Shown here: positions 56,842 through 64,000 of the stretch, piece by piece
How the letters are laid out: every line of letters starts with the position of its first letter
Numbering within the stretch: position 1 is the first letter of the stretch
Assembly: GCF_017876775.1 (NCBI RefSeq)
Contig: NZ_JAGIOP010000002.1
Coordinates: forward strand, 1,178,001-1,242,000
Source of the DNA: Mycolicibacterium lutetiense
GTDB taxonomy: Bacteria > Actinomycetota > Actinomycetes > Mycobacteriales > Mycobacteriaceae
DNA length: 64,000 bases
Direction of reading: 5' to 3'
Notes under the pieces: generated by a model
What the model was told of the DNA's origin: nothing
Database searches by the model: none
The model's input: the letters and a program-made list of their open reading frames with translations, nothing else
Program-made: the position numbers and the translations under genes

Positions 56842-58446
56842 ATGATCCCGACCGTGCGTGACGTCATCGAGCTCCCGGTGGTGCAGGCCGGCGAGCCCGC
56901 GGTGCTCAGCGCGCAACAACTGGATCGGCCGGTGCGCTGGGTTCACGTCAGCGACATGCCCGACCTCGCTGGCCTGCTGCAGGGCGGCGAGCTGGTGCTC
57001 ACCACCGGTGCTGCCCTGCGCGAGGCACCGCGTGACTACCTCGACCGGATGCAGCGAGCCGGCGTCGTCGGCGTGGTGGTGGAACTGGGCACCCGCATCG
57101 AGTCCCTTCCCGAGAGGGTCGGCGAGATCGCCCAAACCCTCGGTCTCGCGCTCGTGGTGCTGCATCGGGAGACCAAGTTCGTCGAGGTCACCGAGGCGGT
57201 GCACCGGCTCATCGTGGCCGACCAGTATGAGGAACTCGAGTTCGCCCACCGCACCCACAAGACCTTCACCGAGTTGAGCATGAAGCGCCCGTCGATGGCG
57301 GACATCGTGCGCGCAGCGGCCGAGATGATCGACGAATCGGTGGTACTCGAGGACTTGTCCCGCCAGGTGCTGGCGATCTCGCCCCGCAATGAACCGGCCA
57401 CTGCCGTACTCGCCGACTGGCAACGCCGATCCCGCGCGATGACCGAACCGTGGACCACCACCGCCGTGGGCCCGCGCACCGAGGAATGGGGCCGGCTCAT
57501 CGTCCCGCACTCCCCGACCGCCCCGGCCAAGACCACGATGGTCCTGGAACGCGCCGCTCAGGCACTCGCCCTGCACCGCATGGCCGAACGCGGCCGGTCC
57601 GGCCTAGAGCAGCAGGCCCAGAGCGGACTGATCGACGACGTGCTGGGCGGTCGGACCGCCGACGACCGCGAGGCCGATGCCCGGGCCCTGTCCCTCGGCC
57701 TGCGGGCCGCCACGACCTATCTTCCGGCCACCGTCCGGGTAGGTGCGCCGCCCGACCGACTCGACCCCGTCGGCATGCAGCGACGAAACATCCGCATCCT
57801 GGATGCGGTCACCCACAGCGTGAAATCCCAAGGGCACAGCGCGATCTGCTCGATCCGGCGGGACGGCGAAATCGGGTTGGTCCTGGCATTGAACCCCCGG
57901 CGCGGAGTCAACGCCGACGCCGCGCTGAGCCGCCTGGCGGAGGGCTGGCGTGACGCGATCGCCCGCGGCGGTGACGCCGACAAGGTCGTCGTCGCAGTCG
58001 GCGGTAACGCTGGCGGGTTCGCCGATGCGGTGCATGGACTTCGCGAATCCGCTCACGTCGCCGAGGTCGCGGCGTCGATGCCGGACCTTCCGCGTCCGTT
58101 CGTGCGGGCCTCCGACGTCCGCCTGCGCGGGTTGATCACCCTGCTGCTCGACGATCCGCGAGTCCAGATGTTCGCCGAAACCGAACTCAAGACCCTGCTG
58201 ATCCACGACGCGGCCCACGGCAGCGACGACGTGGAAGTGCTGCGTGGCTACCTGGAACTCGCAGGCAACAAGTCCGCGCTGGCCAAACGCCTGCACATGA
58301 GCCGCCCGGCCCTCTACAGCCGGCTGGCCTCGATCGAACGCCGGCTCGGGGTCAACCTCGACGACGGCGAATCGATGACCTCTCTGCACGTGGCGCTGCT
58401 GGTGCTCGACGCGCAACACCGCGCAACCCCGGAGACGCCACGCTGA
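56842..58446 (+). CDS. PucR-family transcriptional regulator
   Basis: 534 residues. An N-terminal PucR domain (TVRDVIELPVVQAGEPAVLS, LQGGELVLTTGAALRE) precedes a central GGDEF-related region, and a C-terminal Fis-like helix-turn-helix ends it (LRGYLELAGNKSALAKRLHMSRPALYSRLASIE). PucR proteins activate purine, pyrimidine or amine catabolism genes. Placed head-to-head with the mmsA/aminotransferase operon, it is its likely activator. Start ATG 56842. Confidence 0.88.
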   Translation: MIPTVRDVIELPVVQAGEPAVLSAQQLDRPVRWVHVSDMPDLAGLLQGGELVLTTGAALREAPRDYLDRMQRAGVVGVVVELGTRIESLPERVGEIAQTLGLALVVLHRETKFVEVTEAVHRLIVADQYEELEFAHRTHKTFTELSMKRPSMADIVRAAAEMIDESVVLEDLSRQVLAISPRNEPATAVLADWQRRSRAMTEPWTTTAVGPRTEEWGRLIVPHSPTAPAKTTMVLERAAQALALHRMAERGRSGLEQQAQSGLIDDVLGGRTADDREADARALSLGLRAATTYLPATVRVGAPPDRLDPVGMQRRNIRILDAVTHSVKSQGHSAICSIRRDGEIGLVLALNPRRGVNADAALSRLAEGWRDAIARGGDADKVVVAVGGNAGGFADAVHGLRESAHVAEVAASMPDLPRPFVRASDVRLRGLITLLLDDPRVQMFAETELKTLLIHDAAHGSDDVEVLRGYLELAGNKSALAKRLHMSRPALYSRLASIERRLGVNLDDGESMTSLHVALLVLDAQHRATPETPR

Positions 58447-58462
58447 GCCCCATACTTGTTTG

Positions 58463-58849
58463 ATGGCTGATCGCAACGTGCTGGGCGGCGCACTTCAGGA
58501 GTGCGGCACCGAACCGCTCACGGGCTTCTACCGCGACGGATGCTGCTCGACCGGGGAGGCGGACCAGGGGTGGCACACCATCTGCGCCGTGGTCACCGCA
58601 GAGTTCCTCGAACACCAGCAGTCGATCGGCAACGATCTGTCGACGCCGGCACCACAGTTCCGGTTCCCGGGCCTGATGCCCGGAGACCGGTGGTGTGTCA
58701 CCGCCGTCAACTGGTTGCGGGCGCACCACGACGGCAAAGCCGCCCCCGTGGTCCTGGCCGCCACCCATGAACGCACGCTGAACCTGGTGCCCCTCGACGT
58801 GCTTCAGCAATATGCCGTCGATGTGCCCGACGACCTGGGCAGCCTCTGA
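58463..58849 (+). CDS. DUF2237 protein
   Basis: 128 residues of a small conserved family. Typical parts are NVLGGALQECGTEPLTGFYRDGCC at the start, DQGWHTICAVVTAEFLEHQ, DLSTPAPQFRFPGLMPGDRWC, and a closing LVPLDVLQQYAVD. Four conserved cysteines suggest a metal or redox site. Function unknown. It starts 16 bases after the PucR stop and 19 bases before selO, so it may be read with either. Confidence 0.85.
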   Translation: MADRNVLGGALQECGTEPLTGFYRDGCCSTGEADQGWHTICAVVTAEFLEHQQSIGNDLSTPAPQFRFPGLMPGDRWCVTAVNWLRAHHDGKAAPVVLAATHERTLNLVPLDVLQQYAVDVPDDLGSL

Positions 58850-58868
58850 CGCTCCGTAGGCTCGGGAC

Positions 58869-60323
58869 GTGAGCGTCGCACCGGATACCGCAGTCGAACT
58901 GGACAACCGCTTCGCCCGCGCCCTTCCCGAGATGGCCGTCGCGTGGCAGGCCGAACCCGCCCCCGCACTGCGATTGCTCGTGCTCAACGAGGCGTTGGCG
59001 GCCGAACTCGGCCTTGACGCCTCCTGGCTGCGCAGCCCCGACGGCCTCGGTCTCTTGTCGGGCACCGTCGTTCCCGACGGCGCCACGCCGGTGGCGCAGG
59101 CCTATGCCGGGCACCAATTCGGCGGCTACGTCCCGCGTCTCGGCGACGGACGCGCACTGCTGCTCGGCGAACTCGTCGGGCCCGGCGACCGTCTGCGCGA
59201 TCTACACCTCAAAGGATCTGGCCGCACCCCATTCGCCCGGGGCGGTGACGGCCTCGCCGTCGTCGGACCCATGCTGCGCGAGTACATCGTGAGCGAGGCG
59301 ATGCACGCCATGGGCATTCCCACCACCCGCTCACTGGCCGTGGTGGCCACCGGACGTGCAGTCCGGCGCGAGACATCACTGCCCGGGGCGGTGCTGGCCA
59401 GGATCGCCGGCAGTCACCTGCGGGTCGGCAGCTTCCAATACGCGAGCGCGCAGGCCCAGACCGCCGGCGACATCACGCTGCTGCGCCGGCTCGCCGACCA
59501 CGCCATCGCACGACACCATCCCGACGCGGCGAATGCGGAGAACCCGTACCTGGCGTTGTACGAGGGCGTCGTCGCGGCGCAGGCGTCGCTGCTGGCGCAA
59601 TGGATGCTCGTCGGGTTCATCCACGGCGTGATGAACACCGACAACATGACCATCTCCGGTGAGACCATCGACTACGGGCCGTGCGCCTTCATGGAAACCT
59701 TCGATCCCGCAACGGTATTCAGCTCGATCGATCACGGCGGTCGCTACGCCTACGGCAATCAGCCCACGGTGGCTGCGTGGAACCTGGCCCGCTTCGCCGA
59801 AACCCTGCTACCCCTACTCGCCGACGAGGGCGACCACGCCGTCGAGCTGGCCACCCGGGCACTGCACGAGTTCGGCCCCCAATTCGACGCCGCATGGTCG
59901 GCCGGGATGCGCGCCAAGCTCGGGCTGCCCACCGAGGTCGATGATGAGGCGGCCCGTGCCCTGATGGATGACCTACTTGTGCTGTTGCAGCAGAACCGAA
60001 CTGACTACACGTCATTCTTTCGCGACCTCAGCCGTGCCGCGCGCGGAGAAAACCGGATCGCCGCCGGATTCGACGAGTGGCTGGAGCGGTGGCAAGCCTT
60101 CGGCCCTGACGCCGCTGCGATGGACCGGGTGAATCCCGTCTACATCCCCCGCAATCATCTCGTCGAGGAGGCGTTGGCCGCGGCGACCGCCGATGATCTG
60201 CAGCCCCTCCAGGAACTCATGAGCGCCCTCGCGGAACCCTACGATGAGCGCCCCGGGCTCGAGCGGTATGCCGCACCGGCGCCCGACGACTTCGGTGCCT
60301 ACCGCACGTTCTGCGGAACCTGA
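58869..60323 (+). CDS. selO: SelO-type protein adenylyltransferase (YdiU/UPF0061)
   Basis: 484 residues of the pseudokinase-like SelO family, which transfers AMP from ATP to protein Ser, Thr or Tyr. Diagnostic stretches are [76 protein letters not shown] with the metal Asn/Asp, and [21 protein letters not shown]. The C terminus is FCGT with an ordinary Cys codon, not selenocysteine. GTG start at 58869. In other bacteria SelO acts in oxidative stress. Confidence 0.94.
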   Translation: MSVAPDTAVELDNRFARALPEMAVAWQAEPAPALRLLVLNEALAAELGLDASWLRSPDGLGLLSGTVVPDGATPVAQAYAGHQFGGYVPRLGDGRALLLGELVGPGDRLRDLHLKGSGRTPFARGGDGLAVVGPMLREYIVSEAMHAMGIPTTRSLAVVATGRAVRRETSLPGAVLARIAGSHLRVGSFQYASAQAQTAGDITLLRRLADHAIARHHPDAANAENPYLALYEGVVAAQASLLAQWMLVGFIHGVMNTDNMTISGETIDYGPCAFMETFDPATVFSSIDHGGRYAYGNQPTVAAWNLARFAETLLPLLADEGDHAVELATRALHEFGPQFDAAWSAGMRAKLGLPTEVDDEAARALMDDLLVLLQQNRTDYTSFFRDLSRAARGENRIAAGFDEWLERWQAFGPDAAAMDRVNPVYIPRNHLVEEALAAATADDLQPLQELMSALAEPYDERPGLERYAAPAPDDFGAYRTFCGT

Positions 60324-60347
60324 CGACTAGCCGCTACCGTGGGTCGG

Positions 60348-61052
60348 GTGACGACGATCACCATGAACACACCGACCGGCCCGATCGACGCTCTACTCAG
60401 CCTCCCCGGTGGCGAAGGACCGCGGCCAGGGGTGGTGATCATCCACGACGCGATCGGCTACGCACCCGACAACGAGGCGATCTCCGAACGCGTCGCGGCG
60501 GCCGGCTATCTCGCGCTCACGCCGAATCTCTACGCACGCGGAGGTCGGGCCAGGTGCATCACCCGGGTGATGCGGGAACTGCTGACACAGCGCGGCCGGG
60601 CACTGGACGACATCCTGGCCGCACGCGATCACCTGCGTGCGCACCCGCAGTGCACCGGGACGGTCGGCATCGCAGGTTTCTGTATGGGCGGACAGTTTGC
60701 GCTTGTACTTGGCCCCAAAGGGTTTGGCGCGTCAGCACCGTTCTACGGCACTCCGCTGCCGCGTCGGCTCGACCAGACCCTGGACGCCTCATGCCCGGTC
60801 GTGGCGAGCTTCGGCCGCCGCGATCCGCTAGGTATCGGTGCCGCCGGCCGGTTGCAGCGCGTCGTCGACGACAAGTTCATCCCGTCCGACATCAAGGTCT
60901 ACTCCGAGGCCGGGCACAGCTTCGCCAATCAACTTCCGGGCCAGTCGTTTCTGCGCATCACCGGCTTCGGCTACAACGAGGCGGCCACCGCCGATGCCTG
61001 GTCGCGGGTGTTCGCGTTCTTCGACGAGCACCTGGCGGCTAAAGCCAACTGA
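60348..61052 (+). CDS. Dienelactone hydrolase-family protein
   Basis: 234 residues. The fold is that of carboxymethylenebutenolidase: PGVVIIHDAIGY, nucleophile Cys in GIAGFCMGGQFAL, acid Asp in ASFGRRDPLG, and His in VYSEAGHSFAN. It would open dienelactones from aromatic breakdown or act as a general esterase. GTG 60348 is chosen; GTG 60339 and ATG 60363 are alternatives. It converges on the M20 gene with a 14-base overlap. Confidence 0.88.
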   Translation: MTTITMNTPTGPIDALLSLPGGEGPRPGVVIIHDAIGYAPDNEAISERVAAAGYLALTPNLYARGGRARCITRVMRELLTQRGRALDDILAARDHLRAHPQCTGTVGIAGFCMGGQFALVLGPKGFGASAPFYGTPLPRRLDQTLDASCPVVASFGRRDPLGIGAAGRLQRVVDDKFIPSDIKVYSEAGHSFANQLPGQSFLRITGFGYNEAATADAWSRVFAFFDEHLAAKAN

Positions 61053-62289
61053 GTCCGGCCACCACCAGCGCCTGCGTACCGGTGTCCAGGGTCGGCTGCA
61101 GTACCGGGGCGAACCGCGGTGAATGGTTCACCGGGATGTCCGCTCCCACGCGATCGGCGGCCACTGCCGCGCGGAAAACCTGCTCGTCGAGCCCACCGAT
61201 ACCCCAGTAGGTGTACGGCGCACCCAGAGCGACAGGGATGTCACTGAAGTCCTCACTGCCCGCGCCGGCCGGCATCGTCTGCACCCGGTCGCCGAAGTAC
61301 CCGTGGAAAGCGGCCTCGACCCGGGCCGTCACCGCATCGTCGTTGACGGTCGGTGGAAAGTGGTCGTACAACTCGAATTCCGGCTCCCGTGGCGAATCGG
61401 ATGCCTGGCATTCGGCGATGACGATGCGCCGGATCGCCGCGAGCATCGCAGCCCGCACCGAGTCATCGAAGGTGCGCAGATTGAGTTCGAGTACCGCGTG
61501 GTCGCCGATAACGTTGCTCTTGGCCCCGGCCTGGATGCTGCCCACGGTCAGCACGACCGTCTCACTCGGCGCCACCTCACGCGACACGATCGTCTGCAAG
61601 CGGATGACGATCATCGACGCCAACACCACCGGGTCCACTGTGACCTGCGGCATCGACCCGTGCCCGCCCCGGCCGAAGACCGTGACCCGCAGGCTGTCGG
61701 CCGCAGACATCACCGCACCGCTGCGGATACTCACCTGCCCGCCGGGCGTGGGAAACACGTGCTGGGCCAACGCCACATCGACCTTGCCGACGATATCGAC
61801 CAGACCGTCGTCGGCCATGCCGCGGGCTCCGTCGCCGACCTCCTCGGCCGGCTGGAAAACCGCAATCACGGTGCCGCGCCAGTGATCCGTCGCCTGGGCG
61901 AACAATTCGACCGCCCCCAACAGACACGTCACGTGCACATCGTGGCCGCAGGCGTGCATCACGCCGGGCGTGGCGCTCGCATACGGCAGACCCGTCGCTT
62001 CGGCCACCGGCAGGGCGTCCATATCCGCGCGCAACAGGACCCGGGGACCGTCGCCGTTACCCAAGACCGCGACCACACCGGTTCCACCGACACCTTCATG
62101 GACGGTCAGACCGGACTCCCGCAGACGCGCGGCGACCACACCGGCAGTGCGCTTTTCCTGATGCGAAAGTTCGGGATTCTCGTGCAGGTCCCGGTAGAGC
62201 GGCTCCTGCCATGTGCGGACCTCGGGCAGGCGCATCAGCACCGCGTCGGCGCGACGGCGAATATCGTCCCCGGTACTGATCGTCGCCAC
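61039..62289 (-). CDS. M20-family amidohydrolase (hippurate/IAA-amino acid hydrolase-like)
   Basis: 416 residues. Metal ligands appear as the Cys-type site HACGHDVHV, the general base in FQPAEEVGDGARGM, and HVFPTPGGQ. The dimerisation domain has GRGGHGSMPQVTVDPVVLAS, and the last ligand region is AGSEDFSDIP. It cleaves N-acyl amino acids. It stands at the right edge of the accessory block, 20 bases upstream-facing from the conserved DUF2469 gene on the same strand, so it may be read through from the lepB-rnhB unit. Confidence 0.9.
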   Translation of the reverse strand: MATISTGDDIRRRADAVLMRLPEVRTWQEPLYRDLHENPELSHQEKRTAGVVAARLRESGLTVHEGVGGTGVVAVLGNGDGPRVLLRADMDALPVAEATGLPYASATPGVMHACGHDVHVTCLLGAVELFAQATDHWRGTVIAVFQPAEEVGDGARGMADDGLVDIVGKVDVALAQHVFPTPGGQVSIRSGAVMSAADSLRVTVFGRGGHGSMPQVTVDPVVLASMIVIRLQTIVSREVAPSETVVLTVGSIQAGAKSNVIGDHAVLELNLRTFDDSVRAAMLAAIRRIVIAECQASDSPREPEFELYDHFPPTVNDDAVTARVEAAFHGYFGDRVQTMPAGAGSEDFSDIPVALGAPYTYWGIGGLDEQVFRAAVAADRVGADIPVNHSPRFAPVLQPTLDTGTQALVVAGLSWL

Positions 62290-62309
62290 CGCTCGCCCCC
62301 TACCCGCTG

Positions 62310-62615
62310 TTACTCCGGCAACCGCAATTCAGGCTTTTCGACCTCTTCGATGTTCACGTCCTTGAACGTGATGACGCGCACCTGCTTGACGAACCGGGCC
62401 GGACGGTACATGTCCCACACCCAGGCATCGGCGAGCCTCAACTCGAAATAGACCTCGCCCTCGGAGTTACGCGGTATCAGCTCGACACTGTTGGCCAGGT
62501 AGAACCGACGCTCGGTCTCGACGACGTAGCTGAACTGCCCGACGATGTCCTTGTATTCGCGGTAAAGCGAGAGCTCCATCTCGGTTTCATACTTCTCGAG
62601 ATCCTCGGCGCTCAT
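62310..62615 (-). CDS. DUF2469 protein (Rv2901c-like)
   Basis: 101 residues, a short acidic protein confined to actinobacteria and always beside rnhB. Recognisable parts are [60 protein letters not shown]. Its start overlaps the rnhB stop (ATGA). No function is known. Confidence 0.93.
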   Translation of the reverse strand: MSAEDLEKYETEMELSLYREYKDIVGQFSYVVETERRFYLANSVELIPRNSEGEVYFELRLADAWVWDMYRPARFVKQVRVITFKDVNIEEVEKPELRLPE

Positions 62616-63382
62616 CTGGTGTGCTGTCCTTCTCGTAGTGCTGATGCCTTGTCGATCATCTTTGCGTACGCCACTTCAGCATGCCGCATTGGTGCCACCT
62701 CCCGCCGCACGTCTGTCATCTCTGCGGCCCGCCGCACGTTCACATACGAGTAGCGGTGCTCCGCACACGGACCCAACTCCGTCAACGCCGCGGAGTGCGC
62801 TGCCGTGCTGTACCCCTTGTGCTCGGCGAACCCGTAGCCAGGATGCTGTTGTTCCATCTCGACCATCAACCGATCCCGGCTGACCTTGGCCAGCACGCTG
62901 GCCGCTGCGATACAGGCGGCCGCGGCGTCTCCCCCGATCACCGGCAAGGAAGGCACCGCCAAGCCCGGAACCCGGAAGCCGTCGGACAAGACGTATCCGG
63001 GACGCAGCGACAGCCCCGCCACCGCACGCCGCATGCCCTCGATATTGGCCACGTGCACACCGAGGCGGTCCACCTCCTCGGACGGAATGAACACCACGTG
63101 GTAAGCCAGCGCATAACGGCGAATCAGGGGAAACAGCCGCTCCCGCTCCCGCTCGACCAGCTTCTTGGAATCGTCGAGGGAGGCCAGGCTGTCCATCCGG
63201 TTGGGGCCCAGCACGCAGGCCGCCACCACCAGAGGTCCCGCACACGCGCCGCGCCCCACCTCGTCCACGCCGGCAACCGGGCCCAGACCGTTGCGATACA
63301 GCGCTGATTCCAGGGTGCGTAGTCCGGATGACCTCCGGATCACCGTGCGAGGCGGCCACGACGTCTTCACCGCTGGAGGCAC
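62612..63382 (-). CDS. rnhB: Ribonuclease HII
   Basis: 256 residues. It nicks RNA in RNA-DNA hybrids and at single ribonucleotides. The catalytic D-E-D-D set is visible: [20 protein letters not shown], then YVLSDGF and [13 protein letters not shown]. The GRG substrate motif is intact. The N-terminal extension (about 30 residues) and C-terminal basic tail are typical of mycobacterial forms. It follows lepB by 10 bases. Confidence 0.96.
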   Translation of the reverse strand: MPPAVKTSWPPRTVIRRSSGLRTLESALYRNGLGPVAGVDEVGRGACAGPLVVAACVLGPNRMDSLASLDDSKKLVERERERLFPLIRRYALAYHVVFIPSEEVDRLGVHVANIEGMRRAVAGLSLRPGYVLSDGFRVPGLAVPSLPVIGGDAAAACIAAASVLAKVSRDRLMVEMEQQHPGYGFAEHKGYSTAAHSAALTELGPCAEHRYSYVNVRRAAEMTDVRREVAPMRHAEVAYAKMIDKASALREGQHTR

Positions 63383-63392
63383 AGGGCAGCTC

Positions 63393-64000
63393 CTAGGAGT
63401 CGGTCTGCGGGTTCACGCCGTTGATACCGCCCCATCGGGACGGCGGCCAGGCGATGAACCGTGCCTTTCCGATCACATTCTCCACCGGAACCGTGCCGGC
63501 CACCGGATCACCGGTGCACAACAGGCCATTTTGCACGTCGGTGGGCAGATTGCTGCAGTGGTACCGCGAGTCGGCCGAATGGGTCCGGTTGTCGCCCATC
63601 ACCCACACCCGGTCCGGCGGGACGGTGACCGGACCGAACTCAGGGCCGAGACACGGATAGACGCCTGGGTCGGCCATCATGGTGGCCGGGTCCAGATACG
63701 GCTCGTTGAGCTGTTTACCGTCGACTGTCAGACCGGTGTCGGCACGGCATTGCACCGTTTGACCGCCCACTGCGATGACGCGCTTGACGAGGTCGTTCTC
63801 ATCCGGTGGGACAAAACCCACGAATGAAAGCGCATTCTGCACCCAGCGGATCGCGGTGTTGTCCGAACGGATCGACTTGTAGCCGACGTTCCACGACGGC
63901 GGGCCCTTGAACACCACGACATCGCCGGGTTCCGGTTGGGAGAACCGGAAGGTCACCTTGTCGACCATGATCCGGTCACCCACGCAACCGGGGCAACCGT
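63393..64000 (-). CDS. lepB: Signal peptidase I (5' end outside window)
   Basis: At least 202 residues; the frame is open to the window edge and the N-terminal anchor and catalytic Ser lie outside. Present are [14 protein letters not shown], box D with the catalytic Lys ([12 protein letters not shown]), and box E ([13 protein letters not shown]). It cleaves signal peptides at the outer face of the cytoplasmic membrane. Order lepB-rnhB-DUF2469 agrees with Rv2903c-Rv2901c. Confidence 0.95.
   Translation of the reverse strand, partial: GCPGCVGDRIMVDKVTFRFSQPEPGDVVVFKGPPSWNVGYKSIRSDNTAIRWVQNALSFVGFVPPDENDLVKRVIAVGGQTVQCRADTGLTVDGKQLNEPYLDPATMMADPGVYPCLGPEFGPVTVPPDRVWVMGDNRTHSADSRYHCSNLPTDVQNGLLCTGDPVAGTVPVENVIGKARFIAWPPSRWGGINGVNPQTDS

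Noticed and set aside
60309..60323. Selenocysteine at the SelO C terminus
   Set aside because: The terminal FCGT uses a normal TGC codon followed by the true stop; no in-frame TGA is read through.

Overview
The window is high-GC actinobacterial DNA, and its conserved backbone matches the chromosome of Mycobacterium / Mycolicibacterium. The order rlmN, cdsA, frr, pyrH, a MarR regulator, amiC, tsf, rpsB, an M23 peptidase, xerC, a siderophore-interacting protein, dprA, a ComM-type ATPase, yraN, a DUF2469 protein, rnhB and lepB follows the order I recall for M. tuberculosis Rv2880c-Rv2903c. The catabolic and secondary-metabolism genes inserted into this backbone suggest an environmental, probably rapidly growing species. 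I see no rRNA, tRNA or CRISPR array.

Layout. (1) 1-7.6 kb: the end of a phosphotransferase-like gene, a TetR gene with an aldehyde dehydrogenase and a SnoaL-like protein, rlmN, then a second TetR gene divergent from a three-gene catabolic operon (PLP aminotransferase, SMP-30 lactonase-like, EthD-like). (2) 7.6-16.2 kb: cdsA, frr and pyrH; a divergent methyltransferase/MarR pair with a clear palindromic operator; glycerate kinase; a DUF350 / glutathionylspermidine-synthase-like / YgiB-like trio; amiC. (3) 16.2-26 kb: an inserted two-gene nonribosomal peptide cluster. It encodes a C-A-T-C-A-T-TE synthetase of about 2397 residues, whose first A domain carries the EntF-type serine code, translationally coupled to a fusion of an FAD monooxygenase with a condensation-like domain that lacks the catalytic histidines. 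(4) 26-31.5 kb: an LLM oxidoreductase, tsf-rpsB with a strong terminator, an M23 peptidase, an alpha/beta hydrolase and xerC. (5) 31.5-40.5 kb: a TetR/DUF2236/acyl-CoA dehydrogenase operon, a lactate 2-monooxygenase-like enzyme, a siderophore-interacting protein, dprA, the ComM-type gene and yraN. (6) 40.7-62.3 kb: a 22-kb accessory block between yraN and the DUF2469/rnhB/lepB core. It holds a small secreted protein; an operon behind a 15/19 match to the IdeR iron box (ferric-type ABC importer plus an adenylation-carrier-acyltransferase fusion); a HAD / fused E1 dehydrogenase / CoA-transferase / thioesterase operon; an IS30-family element with 21-bp inverted repeats; an mmsA/class III aminotransferase operon divergent from a PucR regulator; SelO; a dienelactone hydrolase; and an M20 amidohydrolase. 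(7) 62.3-64 kb: a DUF2469 protein, rnhB and the truncated lepB.

Most worth following: the NRPS plus flavoenzyme/pseudo-condensation pair; the iron-box operon, which ties a ferric importer to a membrane acyltransferase carrying its own activation and carrier domains; and the MarR/methyltransferase pair, which resembles the unlinked Rv2887/Rv0560c regulator-target pair of M. tuberculosis and shows the likely operator. All gene functions are read from sequence motifs and remembered family features; no database search was run.
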